A stretch of DNA of 64,000 bases from Mycobacterium pseudokansasii (GTDB taxonomy: Bacteria > Actinomycetota > Actinomycetes > Mycobacteriales > Mycobacteriaceae), in NCBI RefSeq assembly GCF_900566075.1, contig NZ_UPHU01000001.1:1612001-1676000 (forward strand), read 5' to 3'. The translations under genes and the position numbers were made by a program. The notes under the pieces are model-generated. The model was not told the origin of the DNA. It worked only from the letters and a program-made list of their open reading frames with translations, and ran no database searches. Positions 48,772 to 59,600 of this stretch are shown piece after piece. Positions within the stretch are counted from its first letter, which is position 1. The number at the start of each line of letters is the position of its first letter.

Positions 48772-50250
48772 ATGCGGATAGTCGTCGTCCAGAGAAGCGC
48801 CCATGCGGGCGAAACACTGCGTGCTCCCCATGGCGCGGCATCGCTCCCGTGGTCATCGGTTGTGGAAACGCTCGACCGACACGATGTTCCCGACGGACTG
48901 CCGTTCATCGTCGACGACGATGGCTCGCTGAACGGTTGCGACCGACTCAACACCTACCTGCTGACCGCGTGGCGTCAACGCGCCTATGACCTCGACAGCC
49001 TGCGGACCTTTCACACATACCACCTCGCCCGGCTGCTCCGGTTCGTTCGGGCGCGCCGCGGCGGGCAACTGGTGGACCTCACCGCCGCCACTACCGAGGA
49101 TCTGACCGCTTACCGCGATGCCCGCCAACAGGAAGTCCAGGACACCACGCTGGCCACCGAGTTCGGCTGCTTCTCCTCCTTCTTCTATTTCGCGACCCAG
49201 GTCGGCTGGATGGAGAAAGACCCGATCCCTCGCTGGGGCCGCAACAACCGCAACACCCTCATCTCCCGGACGTGGCGCGAGCGTCAAGCACGCTTCCTCA
49301 AGGCGGCCCAGACCAAGCACTTCCTCGAAGTCGGCCTCCGCGGTGACGGCTACGACAGGGAGGGTGCGCCCGGCTACCCCGAACGGGACTATGTGTACGG
49401 GTTGCTACTCGCAACCACAGGCCTACGACGTGAGGAGTGCGCATTTCTCCTCGACGTCGAGGTGCCGGTCCCAGAGACGATGGGCGCTGGGTCCCTCCAC
49501 GTCTTCGACCGGCTCGGCAAGAAGCAGGTGGTCCGATCCATCTACATCACCGCGCAGGTGGCCCACGCCGCCGACCTCTACCGCCAGAGTGAACGACATC
49601 GCATCGTGCAGTCGGCCCAACGCAGCCTCCGCGCCAAGGTCCGTGACGGCTCACTACTGGTGATCGACGATCTGTTCGAGCGGCGGGGAAAGCCCTACGT
49701 CGCTGTTGGATCCCAGCGCATTCCGCTGGTCCGGTTCACCAACAAGCATCGCGCCAAAGCCGTCCGGCTCCTCGACGACGGCACCATCGACCCACTCGCA
49801 TTGTTCGTGTCCCGCAGCGGACTCCCACCTGGACTCGAACGCTGGAACCAACTCTTCGCCGATGCACGTGAGCGCGTACGCCGCTGCGGCCACCGAGATC
49901 AACCGCCACGCCACGTTCACGTCACACCGCACACGATGCGACATTCCTACGCCGTGCGCATGCTCGCCGCGCTCATGAAAGAAGGACGGCAGCGCGCCGG
50001 AGATCCCTACCTGCTGCTGGCGAACCCGGTGCTGACCGTGAAGGAACTCCTCGGCCACGCCAGCGTCAAGACCACCATGCACTACCTCCACGCCGCTGAA
50101 ACATGGACCGAGAATGTCCCGACCGCCCTAGCAGCGACCGCAGCGGAACTCGTCGGCCACACCGATGACGACTACGGCCCCGACCCGGAGTCGATCGAGG
50201 ACGACTGGGATGAGCCCGAGGCCGATCCAACCGGAGTAGACATCCGATGA
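48772..50250 (+). CDS. Tyrosine recombinase 1 of the island trio (TnpA-like)
   Basis: A 492-residue site-specific recombinase. A SAM-like DNA-binding region (about 75-150) precedes the catalytic domain with the Arg of TTGLRREEC, a Lys near GKKQVVRSIY, the HTMRHSYAVRML box, LLGHASVKTT and the nucleophile Tyr in MHYLH. All catalytic residues are present. The ATG at 48772 is chosen for AAGGAGG 7 bases upstream; the frame is open further upstream. Its stop overlaps the next gene (ATGA). It should integrate and excise the island with the two partners. Confidence 0.88.
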   Translation: MRIVVVQRSAHAGETLRAPHGAASLPWSSVVETLDRHDVPDGLPFIVDDDGSLNGCDRLNTYLLTAWRQRAYDLDSLRTFHTYHLARLLRFVRARRGGQLVDLTAATTEDLTAYRDARQQEVQDTTLATEFGCFSSFFYFATQVGWMEKDPIPRWGRNNRNTLISRTWRERQARFLKAAQTKHFLEVGLRGDGYDREGAPGYPERDYVYGLLLATTGLRREECAFLLDVEVPVPETMGAGSLHVFDRLGKKQVVRSIYITAQVAHAADLYRQSERHRIVQSAQRSLRAKVRDGSLLVIDDLFERRGKPYVAVGSQRIPLVRFTNKHRAKAVRLLDDGTIDPLALFVSRSGLPPGLERWNQLFADARERVRRCGHRDQPPRHVHVTPHTMRHSYAVRMLAALMKEGRQRAGDPYLLLANPVLTVKELLGHASVKTTMHYLHAAETWTENVPTALAATAAELVGHTDDDYGPDPESIEDDWDEPEADPTGVDIR

Positions 50251-51941
50251 GGGGCTCCTACTCGACGCCAGATGGTCCCATTGAGTCTGTGCCGCCGGTT
50301 GTACAGAACGCTGACCAGTTCACCTTCGAATGGTCCATCTATGGGGACAAGAGGTCCAAGACCATCAAGCCTGCCTCGTTCGAAACGCCGGTTATCGCAA
50401 CCGAGTTAGCCGCGACTTGGGTCCAGGTGCTCAAGGAATTCGCCCGGTTTGAAGCCTCACTGACCTCCGGACTCCTGGACCTGCTGCGGTCGGTGGGAAC
50501 GTTGCCACTGACCGACGACCAGAAGAGCAGATTCGCCGTGCACGATCTGCGCCGGGCACATCTGGACCTTTGGGAACTCAATATGCTGGCTCGCCACCGA
50601 AAGGCGCAGTCAGACACCGCCTACCGCATGGTTGTCCATGTCTTCGCTCTCCTCCGACGGCACGAAGACGACCACCCTGGTGCGCTGCATACCGAGGTCA
50701 CCGATCGATTAGCGCGACAACCGCGCCTGTGGCACCACCGCAACGAGGGAATTCCGGCGTTAGGCGAGGAGGAGACCCGGGCGTGGCGCCGGTGGGCGTA
50801 CCAGAAGGTGAAAAGTGCTCTGGCATTGCCGGACCGGGGCATCAGCGACATCGACGTTCAGACCGCCACGCACGTGCTGCTGAGTCTCGCAACAGGCGAG
50901 CCACCAGAGGTACTTCGCGCCCTGACCGTTCACGACATCGAAGTCACTGCCGTCCATGCAGCGGGGGACAACGTGACTGGGTTGTCACCGATCGACAGAC
51001 TTGGCTACCTCGCCGAGAACGACCTCATCGAACTGCTCCGGGTGCGGTACACCAAGAACCGCGCACATGAGACCTACGACGAGGTGTACGCCCGCCGCGA
51101 CACAGCACCGTTCACCGCGTTTCGATGGGCGTTGATGCTCAACGCCGCTGCTCGCGCCGACTCCGGCAATCCGTTACTCATCCTCATGAAAGACGAACGA
51201 GACATCATCAAACAACCACCTTGGCGGAGTGATCCATACCTACTGTCTGCCATTGCCGCGCGGAACAGCCTTCCGCTATCGGGTCCGAACCAATGGGCAC
51301 GGCTGCGCAAGGTTGCCACCACCCGCGAAGTGCTCGCCGACCCCAAGTCCTACCTGGCGAACGGGCGCCGCCATTCCGCGAAGACCTTCTTCGGTCACTA
51401 CACCAACAGCACTGTTCTCCGCGGCGAAGCCGGCCGCATTCTCATCGACAGCGTCAACGACATGTTCGACAGCGCCATCGGCGGTCCCACCATCGTGACC
51501 CCGGACGCGGAACAGGCCATGCGAGCCGGAGTCGACGCACCCGGCATCGACCCGGGCACCGCCAGCGCCCTTGTGGCTGGCCAACTCGATGGACCGCACG
51601 CCGGGTGCCGCGACCCCCTCGACAGCCCCTACGAGAAGAAAGGCACCGTATGCACCAAGTCCATCACCGGCACCTGCTTCGCATGCCCCAACGCTCTCAT
51701 CACGCTGCACCACCTGCCAGCCGCCCTCGCGATCCAGGACATGGCACATCCCGACCGCGCCGCCGACCCAAGAACCTGGCAGACGCACTGGAAACCCATT
51801 TACGACACCATCACTGAGGTAGTGCTGCCCGCCTTTACCCCCGAGCAGGTCCAGCAAGCTCGCCAGCGGGCGAATCTGACACCCATCGACGCGGGCGTTT
51901 TCAACGACATGCGCGGCATTCAGGAAGACGCGGACTCATGA
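50247..51941 (+). CDS. Tyrosine recombinase 2 of the trio, with a degenerate active site
   Basis: A 564-residue integrase-like protein. The catalytic fold seems present (LLSLATGEPPEVLRALTVHDIEV and RRHSAKTFFGHYTN near the C-terminal third), but the usual first Arg of the GLR motif is replaced (GEP) and the first His of the HxxR box is not evident. A possible nucleophile Tyr remains in GHYTN. A C-terminal cysteine set (AGCRDPL, CTKSITGTCFACPNA) looks like a zinc-binding extension. It overlaps both neighbours by ATGA. It may serve a structural role in a hetero-complex. Confidence 0.75.
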   Translation: MRGSYSTPDGPIESVPPVVQNADQFTFEWSIYGDKRSKTIKPASFETPVIATELAATWVQVLKEFARFEASLTSGLLDLLRSVGTLPLTDDQKSRFAVHDLRRAHLDLWELNMLARHRKAQSDTAYRMVVHVFALLRRHEDDHPGALHTEVTDRLARQPRLWHHRNEGIPALGEEETRAWRRWAYQKVKSALALPDRGISDIDVQTATHVLLSLATGEPPEVLRALTVHDIEVTAVHAAGDNVTGLSPIDRLGYLAENDLIELLRVRYTKNRAHETYDEVYARRDTAPFTAFRWALMLNAAARADSGNPLLILMKDERDIIKQPPWRSDPYLLSAIAARNSLPLSGPNQWARLRKVATTREVLADPKSYLANGRRHSAKTFFGHYTNSTVLRGEAGRILIDSVNDMFDSAIGGPTIVTPDAEQAMRAGVDAPGIDPGTASALVAGQLDGPHAGCRDPLDSPYEKKGTVCTKSITGTCFACPNALITLHHLPAALAIQDMAHPDRAADPRTWQTHWKPIYDTITEVVLPAFTPEQVQQARQRANLTPIDAGVFNDMRGIQEDADS

Positions 51942-54025
51942 CCGCCGGAACCTTCCCGCGAAGCTCCGCCACGTCGTGGAGGAACCCCTTCGTTGCGGCG
52001 ATGCGCGTTTGGCCCCATCTTTCCGACAGTCCGCGTTATGGCGACGAACCGTGGGATCTCGCCCTTGTAGCCAACCGAGTCAACATGGGAGAGCGCTACA
52101 TTCACTTCGCCAGCGCTCCGGATAGGCACCGCACGACCTTCAAGAACGTTCTCATGACGGTCGCAGCCCCCGACCGCGAAGTCGTCGTAGAGGCGGGCGT
52201 CGTCCGCCGCGGCGATGGAACACCACCAGCAGGGTTATACGACTACTTTCGCAAGCTTGTCGTGATCGCCAAGTGGTCCGAGGACAACGGAATCGCCCGC
52301 TTCGCCGAATGGATGCAGGCCGACGCCGATCGTTTCCTCGATGACCTTCGCACCGGCCAGCATCGGGCGGGCGGCGTTGGACTCGGCGCGACGAGTATCC
52401 GTGGTTACGTCACCGCCTTACGATTGCTCCGAGAGTGCCAGGCAGTCCTGCCTGATGCCCTTTCCTTCTTCCCCTGGGCCGGCCGCAGCGCCGCCAGCAT
52501 CAGCGGTGAAGTCACGCACACCGAGAACACCACGCCGCCCCTCCCGTGGGTAACCTGGGCACCGCTCATCACTGCATCATGGATCATCGTCGACCGATTC
52601 GGCGATGACATCATCGCCGCCGCCGAGATTCGTGCTGCGCTTCCGAAGGAGCCAAGGGGGCCAGCTGGAGCAAACGCCTACAACGCCCTGCTCCACTGGA
52701 CCGAACAGGGTGGACCACTGCCGCTTCACACCGGATTCGGCCGCACCAAACACCAACGAGGAGAGCCGAATACGACACTGCTGGAACGACTTCTCGGCAT
52801 CAACGCCAATGTCCTCAACCGGGCGAGCCACCAATACATGCCGGACGCGGCGGCACTCATCGCAACCGCTGCGGCTGACCCGCAGCGGGCGACTTTCGGA
52901 GGACTGCACGCGCCGACTGCCGTCGTCTCTCACCCGGACGGGACAAGCAGCACGTGGGTGGAGGAATTGGGCCTCGGCGAAACCGAATATCTCGAAAGTG
53001 TGCTCCGCGCAGCGTGCTACGTCCTGATCGCCAGCCTTACCGGCATGCGCGACAGCGAGATCCAGGAACTGACACGCGACAGCCACACCACCAAGGACGG
53101 TCTCTCCGCCCTCAAGAGTATCCAGCACAAGGGCAACGGCAATCCTGGCGGCGAGCGCCGAACATGGTGGGCACCCCGACCCGTAATCCGCACCGTCGAG
53201 GTGCTGGGCAACCTGGCCAGACACGACACACACCTGTTCGCCCGCAGCAGTCGCAACGCCGGTTCCTACATTCCCAGCCGCGACATCGCCAGGCTCATCG
53301 CATTCGTCAACGATGACCCCGCACAACGGCCCGGGCGTGGACGCGGACTCGGACTGGAACACATCGCGATCCCGAAAGGCCAAGCCATCAACGCGACCTC
53401 CCTCCGACGTGCGTTCAGCGTCTTCGCCACCACCCGCCCAGGAGCCGAACTCGGACTGGGAATCCAACTGGGACACAGCGCTTGGCGAATGACCACCGGG
53501 TACATGAGCGACGGACAGCAACGCGCCGTGCGCCTCATGGACGACGAACGTAAACGCGTCCTGCACCGCGACGCTGCCGCGCTGCTGCAGGACGACAGCC
53601 CTGTGGCCGGGCCGGCAGCTCACCATGTCACCGGGTTCCGCGCACAGATCATCGCTAACCCTGACCGCGCCGATCGGCTCACCGCGATGCTCGCGGAGCG
53701 ACTTCATCTGGGGCTCACCAACGACTGCATGTGGAACCCGGCAACCAGTAGCTGCGGCGGCGACCGCCCAAAGCTCGGCGACCACGTATGCGTCGGTGTC
53801 GACTGCACCAACGCCTTACTGCGGCCAGCGCACATGGGCGTGATCGCCGGTGCCATCGACCGCATCGACACATATCTCGATGAACAGCGCGGCCATCCGG
53901 CCCTCATCGAGCAGATGCGCCGAGACCGCGCAAACCTCGCCCGAATCCGCCGCGAACTTATGGCCGCCGACGATCCGGACGACCTCTACGACGACGATCT
54001 GGACCAGGAGAACGGACATGCCTAG
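51938..54025 (+). CDS. Tyrosine recombinase 3 of the trio (TnpB-like)
   Basis: A 695-residue recombinase. Catalytic motifs are LTGMRDSEIQEL (Arg I), SLRRAFSVFATTRPGAELGLGIQLGHSAWRMTTGYMSD split across the HxxR, LGH and Tyr boxes (here the first His is replaced by Ser or Leu, the second Arg, LGH and Tyr are kept). A C-terminal cysteine-containing part (CMWNPATSSCGG, CVGVDCTN) follows. It is the largest of the trio, similar in arrangement to Tn554 TnpB. Its stop lies inside the next gene's start region. Confidence 0.8.
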   Translation: MTAGTFPRSSATSWRNPFVAAMRVWPHLSDSPRYGDEPWDLALVANRVNMGERYIHFASAPDRHRTTFKNVLMTVAAPDREVVVEAGVVRRGDGTPPAGLYDYFRKLVVIAKWSEDNGIARFAEWMQADADRFLDDLRTGQHRAGGVGLGATSIRGYVTALRLLRECQAVLPDALSFFPWAGRSAASISGEVTHTENTTPPLPWVTWAPLITASWIIVDRFGDDIIAAAEIRAALPKEPRGPAGANAYNALLHWTEQGGPLPLHTGFGRTKHQRGEPNTTLLERLLGINANVLNRASHQYMPDAAALIATAAADPQRATFGGLHAPTAVVSHPDGTSSTWVEELGLGETEYLESVLRAACYVLIASLTGMRDSEIQELTRDSHTTKDGLSALKSIQHKGNGNPGGERRTWWAPRPVIRTVEVLGNLARHDTHLFARSSRNAGSYIPSRDIARLIAFVNDDPAQRPGRGRGLGLEHIAIPKGQAINATSLRRAFSVFATTRPGAELGLGIQLGHSAWRMTTGYMSDGQQRAVRLMDDERKRVLHRDAAALLQDDSPVAGPAAHHVTGFRAQIIANPDRADRLTAMLAERLHLGLTNDCMWNPATSSCGGDRPKLGDHVCVGVDCTNALLRPAHMGVIAGAIDRIDTYLDEQRGHPALIEQMRRDRANLARIRRELMAADDPDDLYDDDLDQENGHA

Positions 54026-54443
54026 CCCGACCCGCAAGCGCGTCAGCGATGCCGTGATGCAGGCCATCGCCGACGCCATCACCACGATTGAGAACAGCGC
54101 CGACATGCCGCGCACGAAACGGCAGATCGAAGCGATCACCGGTAGAAGCCACGACGCCGTCGCCCGCGCCTTCGTTCAAGACCGAACCGAGAACAGCCGC
54201 TACCGGCTCAACAGCCGTTTCGAACGGCTCACCGCGAACCTGACGAGGGGCGACAGTCTCAACGACGCAGCAGTCCGCAACGACCGGCAGATCATCGCCG
54301 AACTACGCCAGAAGAACCGCGACCTTCACGACCAACTCGACCGTTTCGCCACCGCGCTGTTCGCACGGCACCTCGATTGCGACACCGAGCGGCCCGAAAT
54401 CGAACTCGTCACGCGTATTCGGAGAGGGCAGCGCCGGGAGTGA
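54018..54443 (+). CDS. Small coiled-coil accessory protein of the recombinase operon (TnpC/DUF6262-like)
   Basis: A 141-residue basic, helical protein starting MPSPTRKRVSDAV at 54018, overlapping the third recombinase's end by 8 bp. A helix-turn-helix-like N-terminal half (KRQIEAITGRSHDAVARAF) is followed by a coiled coil (IIAELRQKNRDLHDQLDRF). Proteins of this size and layout follow recombinase trios and the Tn554 TnpAB genes, where TnpC helps set orientation of insertion. I cannot verify the family without a search. Confidence 0.65.
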   Translation: MPSPTRKRVSDAVMQAIADAITTIENSADMPRTKRQIEAITGRSHDAVARAFVQDRTENSRYRLNSRFERLTANLTRGDSLNDAAVRNDRQIIAELRQKNRDLHDQLDRFATALFARHLDCDTERPEIELVTRIRRGQRRE

Positions 54444-54684
54444 CTGGCCGCACCCGCAAGGGCGTCGGAGTCTTCATTTTTCGAATACACACCGCATTAC
54501 TGGATTCACGAGCCATATTTCCCACACCGTGCCGGATTCGGCGCGTATCGGAACCCCGCGGGTACCCGGTGGGGTACGGCAAAATAACCACTTGCGACAC
54601 ACCGGCCACAACTGCATCGCCGCACATGTCGGTGCCGGACCATAGGGTGACGAGTGCATAGGACCAGAGCTGAGGGAGGCCCCG

Positions 54685-55431
54685 ATGGCGGATCGTTCGG
54701 CGATCGAGTGGACCGAGGCCACCTGGAACCCCGTCACCGGCTGTGATCGCGTCTCCGCTGGCTGCGACCACTGCTACGCGATGACGCTGGCCAAGCGGCT
54801 CAAGGCGATGGGCTCGGCGAAGTACCAGGTCGATGGTGACCCCCGTACCTCCGGCCCCGGCTTCGGTGTGACGGTGCACCTGCAGGCGCTCGGCGAACCG
54901 TTGAAGTGGCGAACGCCTCGGGTCGTGTTCGTGAACTCGATGTCCGACCTGTTCCACGCCCGGGTGCCACTCGACTTCATCCGCGACGTGTTCGACGTCT
55001 GCCGGGACACCCCGCAGCACACCTACCAGGTGCTAACCAAGCGCAGCCTTCGCCTACGCCGATTCGCCGACAAGCTCGACTGGCCGGACAACCTCTGGAT
55101 GGGCGTGTCCGTCGAGAACGCCGACGTCCTCAGCCGCGTCGACCACCTCCGTGAGGTCCAAGCCGCGGTTAGGTTCCTGTCCTGCGAGCCGCTCCTCGGC
55201 CCGCTCGACGGCATCGACCTCTCCGGCATCGGCTGGGTGATCGCGGGCGGGGAGTCCGGACCCCGGTACCGGCCGATGGAGCTGTCCTGGGCGCGCGGGA
55301 TCCGCGACGCCTGCAACGACGAGGGTGTGCCGTTCTTCTTCAAGCAGTGGGGCGGCCGCACACCGAAGGCGTTCGGCCGCGAGCTCGACGGTCAGCTGTG
55401 GGACGAGATGCCCACTGCCGCAACCGGTTAG
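54685..55431 (+). CDS. Three-Cys-motif protein (DUF5131, phage Gp37/Gp68 family)
   Basis: A 248-residue protein starting MADRSAIEWTEATWNPVTGC, the family signature. The motif is C20-x6-C27-x2-C30 (GCDRVSAGCDHCYA), consistent with an iron-sulfur cluster of a radical SAM-like enzyme; FVNSMSDLFH, VLTKRS and AGGESGPRYRPM are the other conserved segments. The reaction is unknown. It usually lies next to TcmP, here encoded on the opposite strand with 3' ends overlapping by 4 bp. Widespread in phages and mobile elements. Confidence 0.88.
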   Translation: MADRSAIEWTEATWNPVTGCDRVSAGCDHCYAMTLAKRLKAMGSAKYQVDGDPRTSGPGFGVTVHLQALGEPLKWRTPRVVFVNSMSDLFHARVPLDFIRDVFDVCRDTPQHTYQVLTKRSLRLRRFADKLDWPDNLWMGVSVENADVLSRVDHLREVQAAVRFLSCEPLLGPLDGIDLSGIGWVIAGGESGPRYRPMELSWARGIRDACNDEGVPFFFKQWGGRTPKAFGRELDGQLWDEMPTAATG

Positions 55432-56420
55432 GCGTGGTCGTCGTTCGGCACGTACCGCATCGGTTCGACGGGTGGTGCCAGCGGTTCACGGACGGGTGCC
55501 TTGGTGGTCAGCTCGACGAGTTCGGCTGCCCCGAACAGGCCTTCGTCTCTGTCCTTCGCGACGCGACGTTCGACTTTCTTGGTCGTGCGCATCTTCTCAA
55601 GCGCTACACCATGCTTAGCGAACACCGACTCCATGATCTTGTTGCCGGTCGCGTTCGCTGACGCGAAGATCACGGTGTAGATCGGATGCCCGGTCGTGTT
55701 CGTGAACTCGAGTGGAATCGTCGTCGCGTAGCCCAGCTCCTTCTCCAGGCGCCAGCGCATGAGGTTCACCAGTTCGTTGCGGAACTGCTCGGCGTTCAGC
55801 ACCTGATCTCGCCGTGCTAGCCACAGTTCACGCCACTGGGGCGTGCCGAACATGCGGTCCACCCGCTGTGCGTACTCCGGGTCGGGTTCGTCGCCGGTGA
55901 ACTGGAGGCCTCGGGGCAGCAGCGCGTGGCCGAAATAGAGCCACAACTCGACCTTGAAACCCCGCTTGTTCTGCCGCCAGTTCGCTAGGTATCGGATTGT
56001 GTCCCAGGTGATTTCGGCGCTGAACTGATCGACCATGGCGAACACCGCCGCGCCGCGCCGCCAGCTGTAGTCGTAGGTGTTGAGGTGCTTCGGGATCTCG
56101 ACGTTGCAATCGCCCGGGAGGACGACAAGATCACGGTTCGGGTGCGCGGCCTCCAGCTTCTTCCGCAGGGTCTCAGCGGTGCGCTGCTGGAGCTCGCAGA
56201 GCACGACGCGATCGAACGCCGGGTCCGTGGACAGCGCCCGGTGGCCGGAACCGAGGATGACGTTGCCGGTGCCGCGCTCGAAGTTGTCGGGGGCGCCGGC
56301 GAACAAGTCGAGGTACAGCGTGTACTTCGCCGTCTTCGATGCCCGGGTGAACGCGTTCAGGTAGTCCGAGAGTGCTTCCAGCTTGATCCGGGACCAGGGT
56401 CCCCAGCCTCGACCGCTCAC
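55428..56420 (-). CDS. tcmP: Three-Cys-motif partner protein TcmP
   Basis: A 330-residue protein of the TcmP family, named for its link with the three-Cys gene. Visible segments are WSRIKLEALSDYLNAF, YLDLFAGAPDN (a methyltransferase-like motif), PGDCNVEIP and FAMVDQFSAEITWDTI. The start GTG 56420 is chosen for the perfect AGGAGG 7 bases upstream; the longer frame has no such signal. A nucleotide- or nucleic-acid-modifying role is often guessed; none is proven that I know. It converges on the DUF5131 gene and overlaps it by 4 bp. Confidence 0.85.
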   Translation of the reverse strand: MSGRGWGPWSRIKLEALSDYLNAFTRASKTAKYTLYLDLFAGAPDNFERGTGNVILGSGHRALSTDPAFDRVVLCELQQRTAETLRKKLEAAHPNRDLVVLPGDCNVEIPKHLNTYDYSWRRGAAVFAMVDQFSAEITWDTIRYLANWRQNKRGFKVELWLYFGHALLPRGLQFTGDEPDPEYAQRVDRMFGTPQWRELWLARRDQVLNAEQFRNELVNLMRWRLEKELGYATTIPLEFTNTTGHPIYTVIFASANATGNKIMESVFAKHGVALEKMRTTKKVERRVAKDRDEGLFGAAELVELTTKAPVREPLAPPVEPMRYVPNDDHA

Positions 56421-56647
56421 GGCTCCGCCTCCTGATCCCACATCTTTGTGGGCCTCGTCCGAAGCGTAGGCAAGGTTCGCTGCCCGCCGTGTGCAGGCAC
56501 GCCGCGCGGGCGTCAATTTCCCACCGGCCGGGACTCAGCCGGGCGCTGTTCATCCAGCTGGCCCGGTAGGTCTTGGAGACGGCGGTTCTGCCGCCACGAT
56601 CTGTCGGTCCCCTCCAGCCGAGAGTTCCGTAGGCGACGTCGAGGCCG

Positions 56648-59600
56648 TCATCGATCCCGAGACTGGTTACGGGGACCGGATCGTGGCTTCCATTCCCAAC
56701 CGGGCAGCGTGACCAGCCGCTTCCGGCGCTCTTCGCTTAGTTGTCCCTTAGAGTAGCTTTGCCGCTGCGTTGCGACCCATGAGCCGAGCCTGAATCCGCT
56801 TGCACTGGCGTAGCTCTGGGGCGGGCAGGTGTGGCCGTTCTCGTCGGCGTACTGCTGAAGCTGCGCGTAGCCCCCCTCCCACCAGGCGTCCCGGACCGAC
56901 ACAGCCCAACCCGGTAGCGTCGCGAGCCGCTCCTTGCGATCCGCATGGAGCGAGTCCCAACCGGACCGTTGCACAGCTACCCACTGGCCCAGCTTGAATC
57001 CGTGGAACATGTAGTCGGCGGGCACTAGCGCGGTGCCGTTCTCGTCGACGTAGGCGGTGAGGTGCTCGAAGCCCTCCTCCCACTGCGTGACCTTGATGTT
57101 CAGCGTCCACCCGGGAAGCTGCTCCAGGCGGCGCCGACGGTCGTTGTCGAGCGTGGCCCAGTTCTGCCGCTGTGTGTTGACCCATGTCCCGAGTTTGAAG
57201 CCGTCCCGGATGTAGTTGCTCGGCGGCTGTGCGGAGCCGTGTTCTTTCGTGTACTCCGAGAGGTGGTGGAACCCGTCCTCCCAGAACGCAGTTCGGCTGT
57301 CCAACGTCCACCCGGGGAGTTGTTCGAGTCGCCGCCGGCGATCGTCGCGCATCGACGCCCAGGTGGATTTCTGATTCGCCACCCACGCCCCGAGCTTGGT
57401 GCCGTCGGGAGAGACGTACTGCTGGGGAACGCGCGCGTCGCCGTGTTCGGCCACGTACTCCTCAAGCCGGCGGAACCAGTCCTCCCACCAGTCACCCCGC
57501 GCATCCAGCGTCCACCCCGGAAGCAGTGCGAGCCGCTGCCTCCGGTCTTCGCTGAGCTTGTCCCAGATGCGCCGCTGGACGCTGACCCACTTTCCCAACC
57601 GGTACCCATCGTCGGCGACATACGACTGCAGAACCTGTGCGCTCCCCGTGGATTCCACGCACTCGACGAGGTGGCGATAGCCCGTGTCCCACTTGTCGTC
57701 ACGAATATTGAGCGTCCAACCCGGCAGGGCCTCGAGGCGTTGCCGTCGCTCTTCGGTGAGCTGGTCCCAGGTGCGTCGCTGGCGACGGATCCACGACTCC
57801 ACGTCGATGCCATCGACCAGCAGACCGCGGGGAGGGTTCGCGTGGCCGTTCTCCGCCGCGTAGCGAGCGAGCGCGGTGAGCGACGTCTCCCACAGCGCCG
57901 CGCGGGCGTCGAAGGTCCAGCCCGGGAGTTCCTCCAGAAGTTGCTTGCGATCAGCGGGCAGGGTCGTCCACTTCGTGCGCTGCTTCCCGACCCACTTTCC
58001 GAGCCGGTACCCGTCGTCGCAGACGTGGTCGTCGCGAATACCCGCGGTTCCGTGCACGGCGACGTACTCCCGGAGGTGCCGGAACCCCTCCTCCCACAGA
58101 TCCGCCTTCGGATCCCAGCTCCATCCGGGCAGAGCGTCCAGAAGATCCTGCCGTTTTTCGCTCAGGCGGCCCTTCGATCGCTGGAGCCGCTGCGTCGTGA
58201 CCCACGTGCCGAGCCGATCACCGTCATCAGTCACATACGCCTGCAGCACCAGCGCCGTCCCATGCTCGTCCACGTAGCGCTGCAGCAGTCCGAACCAGAA
58301 CTCCCACGGCCCGCTGGTCTGCTCCACCAGCCTGGTGTCGAAGGCGTCAACGAACGCAGCTCCGACATGGACGGGCACGTCGAGGTGGATCTTGTCCGGC
58401 AGCTTCGGCACACCACCACCGCGGCGTCCCATCTCCCGCCGCAACGTGTCGATCTGCTCCGCCAAGTCGTCGTCGTGCGCCCGCAGCGCCTTGATCACAT
58501 CCCAGACCGGCTCGAACACGGAATCGTCCAGTGCGGCTTCGGGATCCGCCTCGGTGTCGATGAAGACGGGGATGACGATGGTGCCAACCGTCTTGTCGTC
58601 CGCCTTGCGGATCGCCCGACCCACCGCCTGGACGATGTCCACCTCGGAACGCCGCGGGTCGATGAACGCGACGCCGTCGAGGGTGGGGACGTCCACCCCT
58701 TCAGCGAGGCACCGCGCGTTGGCGAGCAGCCCACGTTCGCCGTCGTCAAGGCTCCGCAGACGTTGCAGCAGCACGTGGCGTTCGCCAGCCGTCATCGCCC
58801 CGGACGCGTATCGGGACCACAGTCCGCCGGCAGGGCGTTGCCGAGCCGGCATCCAGCCAATCACGTCGGGCATCTCGGTCGCGAACCCCTGCGCTCTCGC
58901 GACCCGGGAGTGGAAGCTGATGACGCGCCGCAGGTCGTACTTGCGCATCGCCTTCGCCAAGCCGATCTGCCCGGCCAGGGAGCGAGCGTCGGTGATCTCC
59001 TCACCATCGCGGGTGACCAGGGTGCCATTGTCCGCGTAGGCCCGGTAGGTGGCGTCGTCGACCCCGACGATCGCCACCTGGTAGTCGGTGAGCAGGTTGC
59101 GGCGGATGGCCTCGCTGAATCCCAGCCGGTGGAACAGCGGGCCGAACTTGGTCTCGTCGTCCATCGAGGCGACTTCGAGATCTTCCTCGCCCGCGGCCTT
59201 GATGACCCGGCCGGTGAAGTACCGCGGCGTGGCGGTCATGAACAGCCGCCGGTGTGCTCTGATCCGGTCGCCGTCGAGCACAGCCGAGAAGTCCGAGGAC
59301 TGCGGCCCCGCGCATCGGTGCGCCTCGTCGGCGATGATGAGGTCGAACGCTGGCACCCTGCCCAGGCTGAACGCGTCGGCGATCCGCGGCGATGACTGGT
59401 AGGTGCAGAACACGACGCGGGGACCGGACCGCTTGCGGAGGAACGCGGCGATCTCGGCGGGGTCGGTGGTGACCGGTAGGCCCAGTTCGCTGACATGTTC
59501 CACGGGGATGTCCTCATTGCGTGACACCGTCTCGTCCGAGCACACCGGCAGCGCCTCGACTCCCCGTCGGCCCTGCGTCTGCCACACCCGCATCGTCTGC

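Noticed and set aside
54444..54684. A second island boundary between the recombinase operon and the DUF5131 gene
   Set aside because: No copy of the AGCTCCAC core or of the arm sequence was found here; it looks like a promoter-containing gap.
57062..59395. 777-codon plus-strand frame opposite the nuclease-helicase
   Set aside because: It mirrors the HA-repeat region and has no domain of its own.
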